Part shown: positions 45,385-54,372 of the stretch, one piece after another | Layout: the number at the start of each line of letters is the position of its first letter | How positions within the stretch are numbered: the stretch's first letter is position 1 | DNA from: Bradyrhizobium sp. WBOS07 | GTDB lineage: Bacteria; Pseudomonadota; Alphaproteobacteria; Rhizobiales; Xanthobacteraceae | Assembly: GCF_024585165.1 (NCBI RefSeq) | Contig: NZ_CP029008.1 | Span: 3,224,001-3,288,000 of the forward strand | Direction: 5' to 3' | DNA length: 64,000 bases | Position numbers and translations under genes: made by a program | Notes under the pieces: model-generated | What the model saw: the letters and a program-made list of their open reading frames with translations, nothing else | The model's database searches: none | Told to the model about the DNA's origin: nothing

Positions 45385-45697
45385 GTCGTGGTCTTTCCAA
45401 GATACGACCGACAGATAGACCATCCGATCCGCGCCGGATTGATCTGGATCAGGCTCGACTCTGGATTCGGGCGATCGGCGCCTCCGTGTTGAGGCTTTGG
45501 CATGGACGGACCACTGCTGCGTCGGTCGCCACGATCCGGACCTGCACGTCCCTGGGTTTTGCCAGATAGGGCGATGAGACCAGGACATCGGGGCCAGCTC
45601 CAGCAATCGATATCCTTTCGGAGCCAAATAGCGAAAGATGTGTCCATCACCCTGGGAGAGACGCTCGACAAGGAGGGGGCGCGTGGTCCTCGCCGTC
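45385..45697. other. Gap with no supported gene
   Basis: All frames look low in coding character. A minus-strand stretch around 45570-45700 reads RYLAPKGYRLLELAPMSW and could be a gene remnant, but there is no start or ribosome binding site. Confidence 0.4.
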
Positions 45698-46507
45698 CTA
45701 GGATTGAGCAGGCCCGGACGGCGCCACATCCAAGCGAACCGCGATCCCGGCCAGATCCGGGCGCGGCGCCGGATAAAGCATCATGACGAGCGGATCGTGA
45801 CCTGGAACGATATGGTCGGCACTGGGCGCTGTGGCGCGCAGCTTGTCGAAGCCGACCAGCATGTCGCCGATATGGAACGCCGTCGTGAACGGACGCTCGC
45901 TCGTCATGTTCTCGTAGAAATGGCTGACGTCGGAGGCGAGCACGACAGGGCCGCGGCGGGTGTTGACGCGGACGAATTGCAGCCCGGCGGAATGTCCGCC
46001 CGCCGCATGGACCGTCAGCCCGGGCGCGATCTCGGCGTCGCCGTCGTAAAACAGAACCCGGCGCGCATAGTTTAGCCGCACGATCCCGCAGATATCCTCG
46101 ACCTCGAAGGAATGCGACAGCCGGGGATAGTGCATATAGCGGCCGGTCGCGTAGGCGAGCTCGCGCTCCTGGAGATGAAACCGAGCGTTCGGAAACCGGT
46201 CGAAATTGCCGGCATGGTCGTAGTGCAGATGGGTGAGGATCACGTCCTGCACCTCGGCAGGATCGACATCGAAAGCGCGCAGCGTCTCCACCGGGCAGCG
46301 CAGGAAAGTCCGCCTGCGCTGCTTGGCGACGTCCGAGTTGAACCCGGTGTCGATGACGAAGGTGCGCCCGCCTCCCCGCACCAGCCACATAAAGTAGTCC
46401 ATCGGCATCGGCCCGTCATGCGGGTCGCCGCCGATGAAGTGCTCGCTGCGCTGGGCATCGCGCGTGGCGTAGCGGATGGCGAAGAGCTCGTAGTCCGGGG
46501 CGGCCAT
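45698..46507 (-). CDS. MBL-fold metallo-hydrolase (lactonase-like)
   Basis: The 269-residue protein has the zinc motif LTHLHYDHAGNFDRFP (HxHxDH), a second His in AAGGHSAGLQ, a bridging Asp in VLASDVSHFYEN and a final His in IVPGHDPLV. It resembles N-acyl homoserine lactone lactonases of the AttM/AiiB group, but the substrate could be another lactone or ester. It ends the minus-strand side of the catabolic cluster. The ATG is at 46507. Confidence 0.8.
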   Translation of the reverse strand: MAAPDYELFAIRYATRDAQRSEHFIGGDPHDGPMPMDYFMWLVRGGGRTFVIDTGFNSDVAKQRRRTFLRCPVETLRAFDVDPAEVQDVILTHLHYDHAGNFDRFPNARFHLQERELAYATGRYMHYPRLSHSFEVEDICGIVRLNYARRVLFYDGDAEIAPGLTVHAAGGHSAGLQFVRVNTRRGPVVLASDVSHFYENMTSERPFTTAFHIGDMLVGFDKLRATAPSADHIVPGHDPLVMMLYPAPRPDLAGIAVRLDVAPSGPAQS

Positions 46508-46518
46508 GGGACAATTGC

Positions 46519-46908
46519 TCAGGAGCCGGCCGCGTCGACCTCGTTGAAGGCCTCGCGCGCGTTGCGGAAGGCGTCGATGCCTGCGGGCACACCGCAATAG
46601 ACCGCGACCTGGAGCAGGATCTCCTTGATCTCCTCCTTGGTCAGCCCGTTCTTCAGGGCGCCCTTGACGTGCAGCTTCAATTCGTGCGGACGGTTCAGCG
46701 CGCCGAGCATCGCCAGATTCACGATCGAGCGCGTGCGCCGGTCGACACCGGGCCGCGTCCACAAGGCACCCCAGCAGAACTCGGTCGACCATTCCGCCAT
46801 GGTGCGCGTGAACTCATCGGCTCCGGCGATCGACTTGTTGACGTAGTCCTCGCCGAGCACCTCTTTACGAACCTTGAGGCCCTTTTCGAACAGTTCGGTC
46901 TTGCTCAT
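46519..46908 (-). CDS. Carboxymuconolactone decarboxylase family protein (PcaC-like)
   Basis: The 129-residue protein has FCWGALWTRPGVDRRTRSIV, NLAMLGALNRPHELKLHVKG and AVYCGVPAGIDAFRNARE, close to 4-carboxymuconolactone decarboxylase PcaC. A paralogue is at 56926-57306. Since no other protocatechuate genes are near, the true substrate may be another lactone or keto acid. Eleven bases separate it from the MBL gene. Confidence 0.85.
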   Translation of the reverse strand: MSKTELFEKGLKVRKEVLGEDYVNKSIAGADEFTRTMAEWSTEFCWGALWTRPGVDRRTRSIVNLAMLGALNRPHELKLHVKGALKNGLTKEEIKEILLQVAVYCGVPAGIDAFRNAREAFNEVDAAGS

Positions 46909-46935
46909 GATCGTCCCTTTCAGGTCTTGAGAGCT

Positions 46936-48312
46936 TTAGTTGGAAGTTGCGTGGTGCGATGCCGGCGGCGGCCGCAGCGATCGCAGGAGAGCGCCGACGT
47001 CATCGGCCGCATTGAGCCGCCATATCGCATCGATGACACGGTCCGCGTCCCAATCGCTGCGGCCCGCGCGCACGCCGTCACGCAACTTCGCTTCGATGTC
47101 GCGATCCGACAGCGGCGCGGCCTGGCTGCCGCGCGGCGAAATGACGGTCTCGGTGAGCACTTCGCCGGTCGACAGGCGCAAGGTGACACGCGCGGCGCCG
47201 TCGGGCATCTCGCGGTCGAGCTCCGCCCTCACATTTTCCCGCAATCGCGCGATATCGGGCCGGATCACGGTCTCCTGCTCGAACTCGGTGACACCAGCCC
47301 TTCCGAGGAAGAGTCCGCACGCCACGCAATGATGGATGCTGACGCGCGCATCGCGCGCGTTGTTGACCGGGCGGTCGCCGCGGGCCAGCAGCAGCGCCGA
47401 GCCCTGCACGATCACCGATTCGATCTGGTCGACGCGCCCGCCGACTCGCTCGCGCAACAGCAGACAGGCGTCGATCACCGCGTGAAACACGATGCCGGCG
47501 GAATACGGCTTGTAGGTATTCTTTGCGATCTCCCAGGTTCTGCCGAGACCATCGAACAGCCGCGTGCGGTCGAGTTCGTCTCCCATGGTGCGCGCCCACC
47601 CAAGCGGACCTTCGAGGGCAAGGGGCGCGGCCTCAAAGCCTTGCTGGGCCAGCAATGCGGCGAACAATCCGTTGCGAGCCGCGTTGCCGACGCTGACATT
47701 CTTGGCAGCACTGGGAAGATTCTCGACATTGCCGGCCGACTGGCTCGCCGCAATTCCGATCGCGTTCGCAATCCCATCTTCCGAAAGGCCCAGCAGCTTC
47801 GCGCACGCCGCCGCCGCGCCGAAAATTCCGCAGGTCGAGGTGATGTGCCAGCCACGCGCATAGTGGTGTGGCGAGACCGCATTACCGATCCGGCACTCGA
47901 CGTCGACACCGAGAATGAACGCCGTCAGCACCTCGCGGCCCGAAGTTCTGCGCGCCTCCGCCAGCGCCAGCAAGGGCGCTGCGATCGGCGCCGCCGGATG
48001 AATGATCGTGTCGGGGTGAGTGTCGTCGAAGTCGAGCAGATTGGCTGAGACGGCGTTGAGAAACGACGCGCACATCGCATCCATCCGCTCCGAATGGCCG
48101 ATGACGGTCGAGGTCGCCGGGCCGCTGAACGGCGACAAGGTACGCATCGCGGCGGTGACCACCGGATCGCGCGCAGAGAGCAGCGCCGTCGCGAAGAAAT
48201 TGAGGATCGACCGCCGCGCTTCCAGACTCTGCCCTTCCACCTCCACCCAGGATGAGACGGCGACGAAATCAGCGAGCGTCCTGCTCACACTCGGAATCGG
48301 ATCTTGCGGCAC
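46936..48312 (-). CDS. MmgE/PrpD family protein (2-methylcitrate dehydratase-like)
   Basis: The 458-residue protein has FLNAVSANLLDFDDTHPDTI, HPAAPIAAPLLALAEARRTS, WHITSTCGIFGAAAACAKLL and KPYSAGIVFHAVIDACLLL, all typical MmgE/PrpD features; members dehydrate or isomerise tricarboxylate-like acids. GTG at 48312, with GAGGAAG upstream, is the best start; an open frame to 48402 would run into the promoter/operator. A related protein is at 49461-50855. Confidence 0.8.
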   Translation of the reverse strand: MPQDPIPSVSRTLADFVAVSSWVEVEGQSLEARRSILNFFATALLSARDPVVTAAMRTLSPFSGPATSTVIGHSERMDAMCASFLNAVSANLLDFDDTHPDTIIHPAAPIAAPLLALAEARRTSGREVLTAFILGVDVECRIGNAVSPHHYARGWHITSTCGIFGAAAACAKLLGLSEDGIANAIGIAASQSAGNVENLPSAAKNVSVGNAARNGLFAALLAQQGFEAAPLALEGPLGWARTMGDELDRTRLFDGLGRTWEIAKNTYKPYSAGIVFHAVIDACLLLRERVGGRVDQIESVIVQGSALLLARGDRPVNNARDARVSIHHCVACGLFLGRAGVTEFEQETVIRPDIARLRENVRAELDREMPDGAARVTLRLSTGEVLTETVISPRGSQAAPLSDRDIEAKLRDGVRAGRSDWDADRVIDAIWRLNAADDVGALLRSLRPPPASHHATSN

Positions 48313-48383
48313 GCGGGGCGTCTTCCTCGTTTTGTTCGACCTTATGCCGATCCGCGGCAAACTGTCGACCCCAAATGTTATGC

Positions 48384-48412
48384 TTGACAGCTTGTCTGAC
48401 AATCATAACAAT
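48384..48412. promoter_or_regulatory. Divergent promoters with an FCD/FadR-type operator
   Basis: On the plus strand TTGACA (48384-48389), 17 bases and AACAAT (48407-48412) form a promoter. Its spacer contains TTGTCTGACAA (48392-48402), which fits the TNGTNNNACNA consensus of FadR/FCD-type GntR regulators. On the minus strand TTGTCA and TAACAT form a second promoter over the same site. The cluster's own GntR/FCD protein (58881) is the likely binder. The rest of the 48313-48535 gap holds no gene. Confidence 0.6.
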
Positions 48413-48535
48413 CAGCCCCGTTGGCGCGGGATGCCCTCGCCGCAACGATTGCGGCCGACGAGCCCGATCGCGAAACGACCGACAAGATCAAGAAGGCGGG
48501 CCCCGTCACGGGATCTGCGCGACAGGGAGTGAACG

Positions 48536-49429
48536 ATGGCGGGAGAAACGCTCGGCGTGATCGGCACGGGCCGCATGGGCGGCCCCATGGCGGGACGATT
48601 GATGGACGCGGGCTATTCGCTCGTCGTCTACGACACGCAGGCCGAGGCCACCCAACCGCTGGTCAAGCGCGGCGCGCTGCTCGGCAGATCGCCGGCCGAC
48701 GTCGCCTCGCGCGCCGATATCGTGCTCGCGAGCCTGCCGACGCCCGACATCGTGAAGGCGGTGACGCTCGGCCAGGACGGCATCAGCAGCGGCAACCGCG
48801 CCAAGATCGTCGTTGACCTGTCGACCTCGGGTCCTGGCGCGGCCAAGCTGGTCGCGGAGGGCCTGAAAGCCAAGGGCATGACGCTGGTGGATGCGCCCGT
48901 GAGCGGCGGCATCAAGGGCGCGGTCAACGGCACGCTGGCCGTGATGGTGTCCTGCCCGCAGGCGACCTACGAGACCGTGCAGCCGATCCTGAAGAACTTC
49001 GGCAAGCTGTTCTACACCGGCGACAAGCCGGGCGTAGCGCAGACCGCCAAGCTCGCCAACAACTTGATGGCGGCTGCGGCTCTCGTGATCACCTCGGAGG
49101 CCGTCGCGATGGGCGTCAAGGGCGGCGTCAACGCCAAGGTGCTGATCGACATCATCAATGCCAGCAGCGGCCGCAACAGCGCCTCCGAAGACAAATTCCC
49201 CCGCGCGGTGCTGCCCGGCACGTTCGATTTCGGCTTCACCACCGGCCTCTCCTACAAGGACGTTCGCCTCTGCGTGGACGAGGCCGAGGCCATGGGCGTG
49301 CCAATGGTCTGCGGAGCGGTGGTGCGGCAGATGCTCGCCATCACCAACGCCAAATACGGTGCTTCATCCGATTTCACCTCGATCGCCAAAGTGCTCGAGG
49401 AGTGGGCCGGGGTAGAAATGCGCGGCTGA
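48536..49429 (+). CDS. NAD(P)-dependent 3-hydroxyisobutyrate dehydrogenase-like protein
   Basis: The 297-residue beta-hydroxyacid dehydrogenase has GVIGTGRMGGPMAGRLMDAG (GxGxxG), VVDLSTSGPGAAK, DAPVSGGIKGAVNGTLAVMV and the catalytic Lys in AKLANNLMAAAA. Family members oxidise 3-hydroxyisobutyrate, tartronate semialdehyde or similar 3-hydroxy acids. CAGGGAG precedes the ATG at 48536. It is the first gene of the plus-strand operon. Confidence 0.88.
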   Translation: MAGETLGVIGTGRMGGPMAGRLMDAGYSLVVYDTQAEATQPLVKRGALLGRSPADVASRADIVLASLPTPDIVKAVTLGQDGISSGNRAKIVVDLSTSGPGAAKLVAEGLKAKGMTLVDAPVSGGIKGAVNGTLAVMVSCPQATYETVQPILKNFGKLFYTGDKPGVAQTAKLANNLMAAAALVITSEAVAMGVKGGVNAKVLIDIINASSGRNSASEDKFPRAVLPGTFDFGFTTGLSYKDVRLCVDEAEAMGVPMVCGAVVRQMLAITNAKYGASSDFTSIAKVLEEWAGVEMRG

Positions 49430-49460
49430 TCGCGCAAGCCGTCAGGGAGAGAAACCCGCG

Positions 49461-50855
49461 ATGACGATCGGCTCGACCGGATCAGGCAAGGTATCGCTCG
49501 CGCGCCAGATGGCGCGGAGCGCGCTTGCCGTCGATCTCGGCGATTTCGGACCGGATGTCGTCGCCAAGGCCAAGCTCTGCCTGCTCGATTTCCTGTCCTG
49601 TGCCTTCGAGGCCGGGCAGCATCCCTGGAGCCGTCAGGCCGTTGCGATCGCGCATGGCGGCGGCAGCGCGACCATTATCGGCACCGCGCAGCTCTGCTCG
49701 CCGGCCGACGCCGCGTTCGCCAACGCCGTGATGGGGCACGCCCTGGTGCGCGAAGACATGCACGCCGCCAGCATCGCACACCACGGCGTCGTGATCTGGC
49801 CGGCTCTGCTTGCACTGTCCGAGCAGGTGCCGCTGCACGGCGCCAGGCTGCTGGCGGCCGCCATCATCGGCTATGAGACCGGCGCGCGGATCGGCCGCGC
49901 GCTTTTGACCTCCGACCTCGCGCGTCTCTACCGCCCGACCGGCCTCGTGGCCCCTCTGGGCGCGGCACTCGCGGGAAGCTATGCGCTTGGGCTGTCCGAG
50001 GACCAGGCCACCAGCGCCATCGCGATCGCGGCCAACACCTGCGGCGGACTCAACGAATGGCCGCATGCCGGCGGCTCGGACATGTATTTCCATCCCGGCT
50101 TTGCCGCCGGCAACGCGATCAGGGCCATCGGCCTTGCCGCCGCCGGGGCGTTCGGCTCCGAGACGATCATCGAAGGCGAAGCCGGCCTGTTCGCCGCCTA
50201 CCGCCGCCAGGCCGCGCCTGACGGCATCGCGCTGTTCCCGAACGGCGCGTGCGAAATCATGGCGGTCTACAACAAGCCGGTCCCCGCCTGCAATTTCGCC
50301 CAGACTGCCGCGCAAGCCGCGCTTCGCGTCGCGCACGAGCTCACCACCCCCCAGGAGATCGATCGTGTCGTCATCCGCGCGCCGGATGCCGCGGTCCGCT
50401 ATCCCGGCTGCGATTCCCTCGGGCCTTATCGCAACGCGCTTCAAGCCAAGATGAGCATCCCGTTCAGCGTGGCGGCGACGCTGGCGCGCGGCGAGATCGA
50501 GGAAGAGAACTACGCCGGGCTCGATGATGCCGACATTATCCGCCTGGTCGCGGTCACGGAGCTGAAGGCGGATGCCGGCTTCACCGCCGCCTTCCCGGGC
50601 AAGCAGGGCGCGGAGGTGAGCGTGCGCCTGCCCGACGGCCGGACCATCCGGCACGCTTTGCCCGACGTCATCGCGGCGACGCCCTCGGATGTCCGCGCAC
50701 GCTTCCGCGCTGCCGCCGCACGGGTTCTCGGCGAGGACCGCGCGCACCGGCTCGAACAGCTTATCGGCGACTGCGAACATTTCGGCGACGCCAGCGTGAT
50801 CGCCGCGCAGTGCCGCCTGGACGCAACGGAACGGGCTTTACGATCGGCATCATGA
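49461..50855 (+). CDS. MmgE/PrpD family protein, second copy
   Basis: The 464-residue protein has LLDFLSCAFEAGQHPWSRQA, NAVMGHALVREDMHAASIAH, ANTCGGLNEWPHAGGSDMYF and KPVPACNFAQTAAQAALRVA, which place it in MmgE/PrpD though diverged from the copy at 46936. The two may act on different isomers in one pathway. AGGGAGAGA lies before the ATG. Confidence 0.8.
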   Translation: MTIGSTGSGKVSLARQMARSALAVDLGDFGPDVVAKAKLCLLDFLSCAFEAGQHPWSRQAVAIAHGGGSATIIGTAQLCSPADAAFANAVMGHALVREDMHAASIAHHGVVIWPALLALSEQVPLHGARLLAAAIIGYETGARIGRALLTSDLARLYRPTGLVAPLGAALAGSYALGLSEDQATSAIAIAANTCGGLNEWPHAGGSDMYFHPGFAAGNAIRAIGLAAAGAFGSETIIEGEAGLFAAYRRQAAPDGIALFPNGACEIMAVYNKPVPACNFAQTAAQAALRVAHELTTPQEIDRVVIRAPDAAVRYPGCDSLGPYRNALQAKMSIPFSVAATLARGEIEEENYAGLDDADIIRLVAVTELKADAGFTAAFPGKQGAEVSVRLPDGRTIRHALPDVIAATPSDVRARFRAAAARVLGEDRAHRLEQLIGDCEHFGDASVIAAQCRLDATERALRSAS

Positions 50856-50934
50856 GAAATGCCGGAGAACATGGGGGAAACATGGTCGAGGTGGAGACCA
50901 GCTTGAGATCGTCAGCTGCGCGGAGGCCGGGCTG

Positions 50935-51870
50935 ATGGAAGGATTCTTGCAAGCGCTCGCCGCGGGCGTTCTGATCGGCGGCGTCTACGGCCTGATGTGC
51001 GTCGGGCTCGGCCTGATCTTCGGCGTCATGCGGGTCATCAACTTCGCCCATGGCGATTTCATGATGCTCGGCATGTACACCGCCTTCTATCTCTTCACCG
51101 CGGCCGGGGTCCAGGCGCTGTTCGGCAACACGGTCGGGCCGTTCGTCGCCATCCTGCTGGCCGGCCCGGTGCTCGCCGTGTTCGGCTATTTTGTGCATCT
51201 GGCCCTGATCTCGCACGTGTCGGGCACGCGCACCGCCTCGCTCGAAGGCGACGGCCACTACGCCCAGCTCATCCTCACGCTCGGCATCGCGCTGATCCTG
51301 CAGAACGGCGGCCTCATCGTGTTCGGCTCGGTGCTGGCCTCGATCCGCACGCCGCTGTCGAGCTCGGCCTGGGAGCTCGGGCCGTTCTTCGACATGAGCA
51401 TCTTCCTGAACAAGGCGCGCAGCATCGACATGGTCGTGTCGCTCGCGATCATGGTCCTGCTCTCGCTGCTGATCACGCGCACCCGGATCGGCAAGTCGCT
51501 GCGCGCCGCCGCGGACAATCCGACCGCGGCGACCTATATGGGCATCGACGTCGATCGCGCGCACCGCACCGCCTTTGCGCTCGGCTGCGGGATCACCGCG
51601 ATTGCCGGCGGCTTGCTGGCCACCAACTATCCGTTCCACCCCTTCGTCGGACTCGAATACGTCATCGTCATGTATGCCGGCGTCGTGCTCGGCGGGATGG
51701 GCAGCATCATCGGCGCGTTCTGGGGCGGCATGACGATCGGTCTCGTGCAGCAAATGTCGACGCTGATCCTGCCGACGCAGCTGCAGAACGCCGCGATCTT
51801 CGCCGTCTTCCTCCTCATCATCTTCTTCCGTCCGCAAGGCTTCTTCGGACGCATGGTGGAGAGGACGTGA
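50935..51870 (+). CDS. Branched-chain amino acid-type ABC transporter permease, LivH-like
   Basis: The 311-residue permease has eight or so helices and the LivH motifs GGVYGLMCVGLGLIFGVMRV, INFAHGDFMMLGMYTAFYL and RTRIGKSLRAAADNPTAATY (EAA-type loop). With the following genes it forms a complete importer. The operon context (hydroxy acid and lactone enzymes) suggests an organic or aromatic acid rather than leucine. Confidence 0.9.
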   Translation: MEGFLQALAAGVLIGGVYGLMCVGLGLIFGVMRVINFAHGDFMMLGMYTAFYLFTAAGVQALFGNTVGPFVAILLAGPVLAVFGYFVHLALISHVSGTRTASLEGDGHYAQLILTLGIALILQNGGLIVFGSVLASIRTPLSSSAWELGPFFDMSIFLNKARSIDMVVSLAIMVLLSLLITRTRIGKSLRAAADNPTAATYMGIDVDRAHRTAFALGCGITAIAGGLLATNYPFHPFVGLEYVIVMYAGVVLGGMGSIIGAFWGGMTIGLVQQMSTLILPTQLQNAAIFAVFLLIIFFRPQGFFGRMVERT

Positions 51871-51872
51871 CC

Positions 51873-53642
51873 ATGCTCCGGATGCGCTCCCTTCTGCCTC
51901 CCCTGCTCTTCACGCTTGCCTACGCTGTCGTATCGCTCGGCGTCACCAATTCCTACTACCAGCTCATCCTGACGCTGGTGCCGGTGTGGGCGGTGTTCGG
52001 GCTGTCGTGGAATCTGCTCAGCGGTTATACCGGCCTGATCTCGTTCGGCCACGCCGCCTTCTTCGGAATCGGCGCCTATGCGACCGCGCTGGGCCAGATC
52101 TATTTCGACATTTCGCCGTGGCTGCTGATCCCGATCGCGGCCGTGCTCGGCGGCATCGCCGGGCTTCTGATCGGCTTTCCGACCTTCCGCCTGCAGGGCC
52201 ACTATTTCGCGCTGGCGATGCTCGCCTATCCGCTCGCCATTCTCTACGTTTTCGAGTGGCTCGGCTTCCAGGAGGTCACGCTTCCGATCAAGCGCGACGC
52301 GCCGATCGCCTTCATGCAATTCACCGATCCCCACGTCTACACGTTGCTGGGCCTCGCCATCATGCTCGGCACCATCATGCTGACGCAATGGATCGAGCGC
52401 TCCCGCTTCGGCATGGCGCTGCTCGCGATCAAGCAGAACGAGGCCGCGGCCGAGGCCGCCGGCATCAACACGCTGGCCTGGAAGCTGCGCGCGATCACGC
52501 TGAGCGGCGCGATCGCCGCCGCGATCGGCGGCTTCTACGCCCAGGTGCTACTGGTCGTGACGCCGCAATCGGTGTTCGGCATGCTGGTGTCGGCGCAGGC
52601 GCTGACGGTTGCGATGTTCGGCGGCGTCGGCACGGTCTGGGGACCCGTGATCGGCTCGGTGATCCTGATTCCCCTCGCCGAGATCCTGCACGCCGAAGCC
52701 GGCGCGCGCTTTCCCGGCATCCAGGGCGTGATCTTCGGCTTCGCCATCGTCGGCGTCATCCTGATGGCGCCGGAGGGGCTGTTCTGGAAGCTGCGCGATC
52801 TCCTGCGCAGGCGTACGGCACCCAAGGCCTCGGCCAGCGATACAGCGGAAGCTGTCGCCAACGTCACGACGCTGAAGCCGGCCGCGCGGCAACGCGCCGC
52901 CAAGGGCGAAGTCATGCTCGAGGTCAAGAACCTCTCGCGCTCCTTCGGCGGCCTCAAAGCCGTGCAGGATGTCAGCTTCAAGCTGCACAAGAACGAGATC
53001 CTCGGCATCATCGGCCCGAACGGCGCCGGCAAGACCACCCTCTTCAACCTCCTCAACGGCTTCCTGAAGCCTAGCCAGGGTGAGGTGCTGATCGACGGCC
53101 GCAACATGTCGGGCCAGCGGCCGCACGTGATCTGCGAGGCCGGCATCGGCCGCACCTTCCAGGTGATGCGGCCCTTCCTGCGCATGTCGATCCTCGACAA
53201 TGTGGTGGTCGGCGCCTATGTGCGCGCACGCACCGACGACGAAGCCCGCAAGCTTGCGGCTGATGCGGTCGCCCGCGTCGGCCTCTCCGCCGTCGCCGAC
53301 CGTGTCGCCGGCGAGCTCTCCACCAAGGAGCTGCGGTTGATGGAGCTGGCCCGCGCGATCTCCGGCCAGCCGCGCATCCTGCTGCTCGACGAAACGCTCG
53401 CGGGCCTCGGCCATGGCGAGGCGGACGAAGTCGTCGCCGTGATCCAGCAGCTCGCGCGCGACGGCATGACCATCGCGATCATCGAGCACACCATGCAGGC
53501 CATGGTTCGCCTGGTCGACAGCTTCCTCGTGCTCGACCACGGCGCCGTCATCACCGAGGGCCTGCCCGAAGTCGTGACGCGCGACAGTCGCGTGATCGAG
53601 GCCTATCTCGGCAAGAAATGGGTGGGCCATGCTGCGAATTGA
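51873..53642 (+). CDS. LivM-LivG fusion: ABC permease plus ATP-binding protein
   Basis: The 589-residue protein is a fusion. Residues 1-310 are a LivM permease (FGLSWNLLSGYTGLISFGHA, FPTFRLQGHYFALAMLAYP, KQNEAAAEAAGINTLAWKLR). An Ala/Lys-rich linker follows, then a LivG ATPase from about 350, with Walker A GPNGAGKTTL, GRTFQVMRPF, the signature-like LSTKELRLMELARAI (altered LSGGQ) and Walker B ILLLDETLAGL. Such fusions occur in some Rhizobiales. The ATPase signature is degenerate. Confidence 0.85.
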   Translation: MLRMRSLLPPLLFTLAYAVVSLGVTNSYYQLILTLVPVWAVFGLSWNLLSGYTGLISFGHAAFFGIGAYATALGQIYFDISPWLLIPIAAVLGGIAGLLIGFPTFRLQGHYFALAMLAYPLAILYVFEWLGFQEVTLPIKRDAPIAFMQFTDPHVYTLLGLAIMLGTIMLTQWIERSRFGMALLAIKQNEAAAEAAGINTLAWKLRAITLSGAIAAAIGGFYAQVLLVVTPQSVFGMLVSAQALTVAMFGGVGTVWGPVIGSVILIPLAEILHAEAGARFPGIQGVIFGFAIVGVILMAPEGLFWKLRDLLRRRTAPKASASDTAEAVANVTTLKPAARQRAAKGEVMLEVKNLSRSFGGLKAVQDVSFKLHKNEILGIIGPNGAGKTTLFNLLNGFLKPSQGEVLIDGRNMSGQRPHVICEAGIGRTFQVMRPFLRMSILDNVVVGAYVRARTDDEARKLAADAVARVGLSAVADRVAGELSTKELRLMELARAISGQPRILLLDETLAGLGHGEADEVVAVIQQLARDGMTIAIIEHTMQAMVRLVDSFLVLDHGAVITEGLPEVVTRDSRVIEAYLGKKWVGHAAN

Positions 53643-54336
53643 GGGATTGAGCGCAGGTTATTCGACGAAGCCCGTCCTGAACCACGTGTCGATCGATGTC
53701 GGCGCAGGTCAGTTCGTCGCGATCGTCGGCCCCAACGGCGCCGGCAAGACCACGTTGTTCAAGACCATCTCCGGCATCGTCAAGCCGAGCAGCGGATCGA
53801 TCACCTTCGACGGCGTCGATCTGCTCGCGGTGCCGCCGCCGCAGCGCGCCCATCTCGGTATCGCCCATGTCCCGGAGGGACGCCAGGTCTTCCCGTCACT
53901 GACCGTGATGGAGAACCTGGAGATGGGTGCAATGACGGAGAGCGGCCGCCGCGACTGGCAGGCCAACATCGAGCGCATCTTCGACTGGCTGCCCGTGCTG
54001 AAGGAACGCCGCAACCAGTTCGCCGGCACGCTGTCCGGCGGCCAGCAGCAGATGCTCGCGATCGGCCGAGGCCTCGCCTCCTCGCCGAAGCTGTTGATGC
54101 TGGACGAACCCTCGATGGGGCTGGCGCCCTCGACCGCGGACTTCATCTTCGAGCGGCTGATCGATATCCGCCGCCAGTCCGGGCTGACCATGCTGCTGGT
54201 CGAGCAGCGCGTTGCGGAAGCGCTGGAATCCGCTGACCACGGCTATGTCCTCGAAGCCGGCCACGTCGTGCTCCAGGGCAACAACGCCACGCTGCGCGCC
54301 GACGACCGCGTGCGCAAAGCCTATCTCGGCATGTGA
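53629..54336 (+). CDS. ABC transporter ATP-binding protein, LivF-like
   Basis: The 235-residue ATPase has Walker A GPNGAGKTTLFKTI, GIAHVPEGRQVFPSLTVMEN (LivF-specific), signature LSGGQQQMLAIGRGLASSPK, Walker B LLMLDEPSMGL and a switch His replaced in LLVEQRV. It starts inside the LivM-LivG gene (14-base overlap) and completes the transporter. Confidence 0.92.
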   Translation: MLRIEGLSAGYSTKPVLNHVSIDVGAGQFVAIVGPNGAGKTTLFKTISGIVKPSSGSITFDGVDLLAVPPPQRAHLGIAHVPEGRQVFPSLTVMENLEMGAMTESGRRDWQANIERIFDWLPVLKERRNQFAGTLSGGQQQMLAIGRGLASSPKLLMLDEPSMGLAPSTADFIFERLIDIRRQSGLTMLLVEQRVAEALESADHGYVLEAGHVVLQGNNATLRADDRVRKAYLGM

Positions 54337-54372
54337 CGACCAAGAAAAAACAGGGAATTGGGAGCAAACAAG

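Noticed and set aside
45502..45786. 94-codon plus-strand frame in the gap before the MBL gene
   Set aside because: Pro/Arg-rich composition, no ribosome binding site and overlap with the MBL gene's 3' end on the other strand.
46669..48048. 459-codon plus-strand open frame
   Set aside because: It is antisense to the PcaC-like and MmgE/PrpD genes and has no recognisable domain or ribosome binding site.
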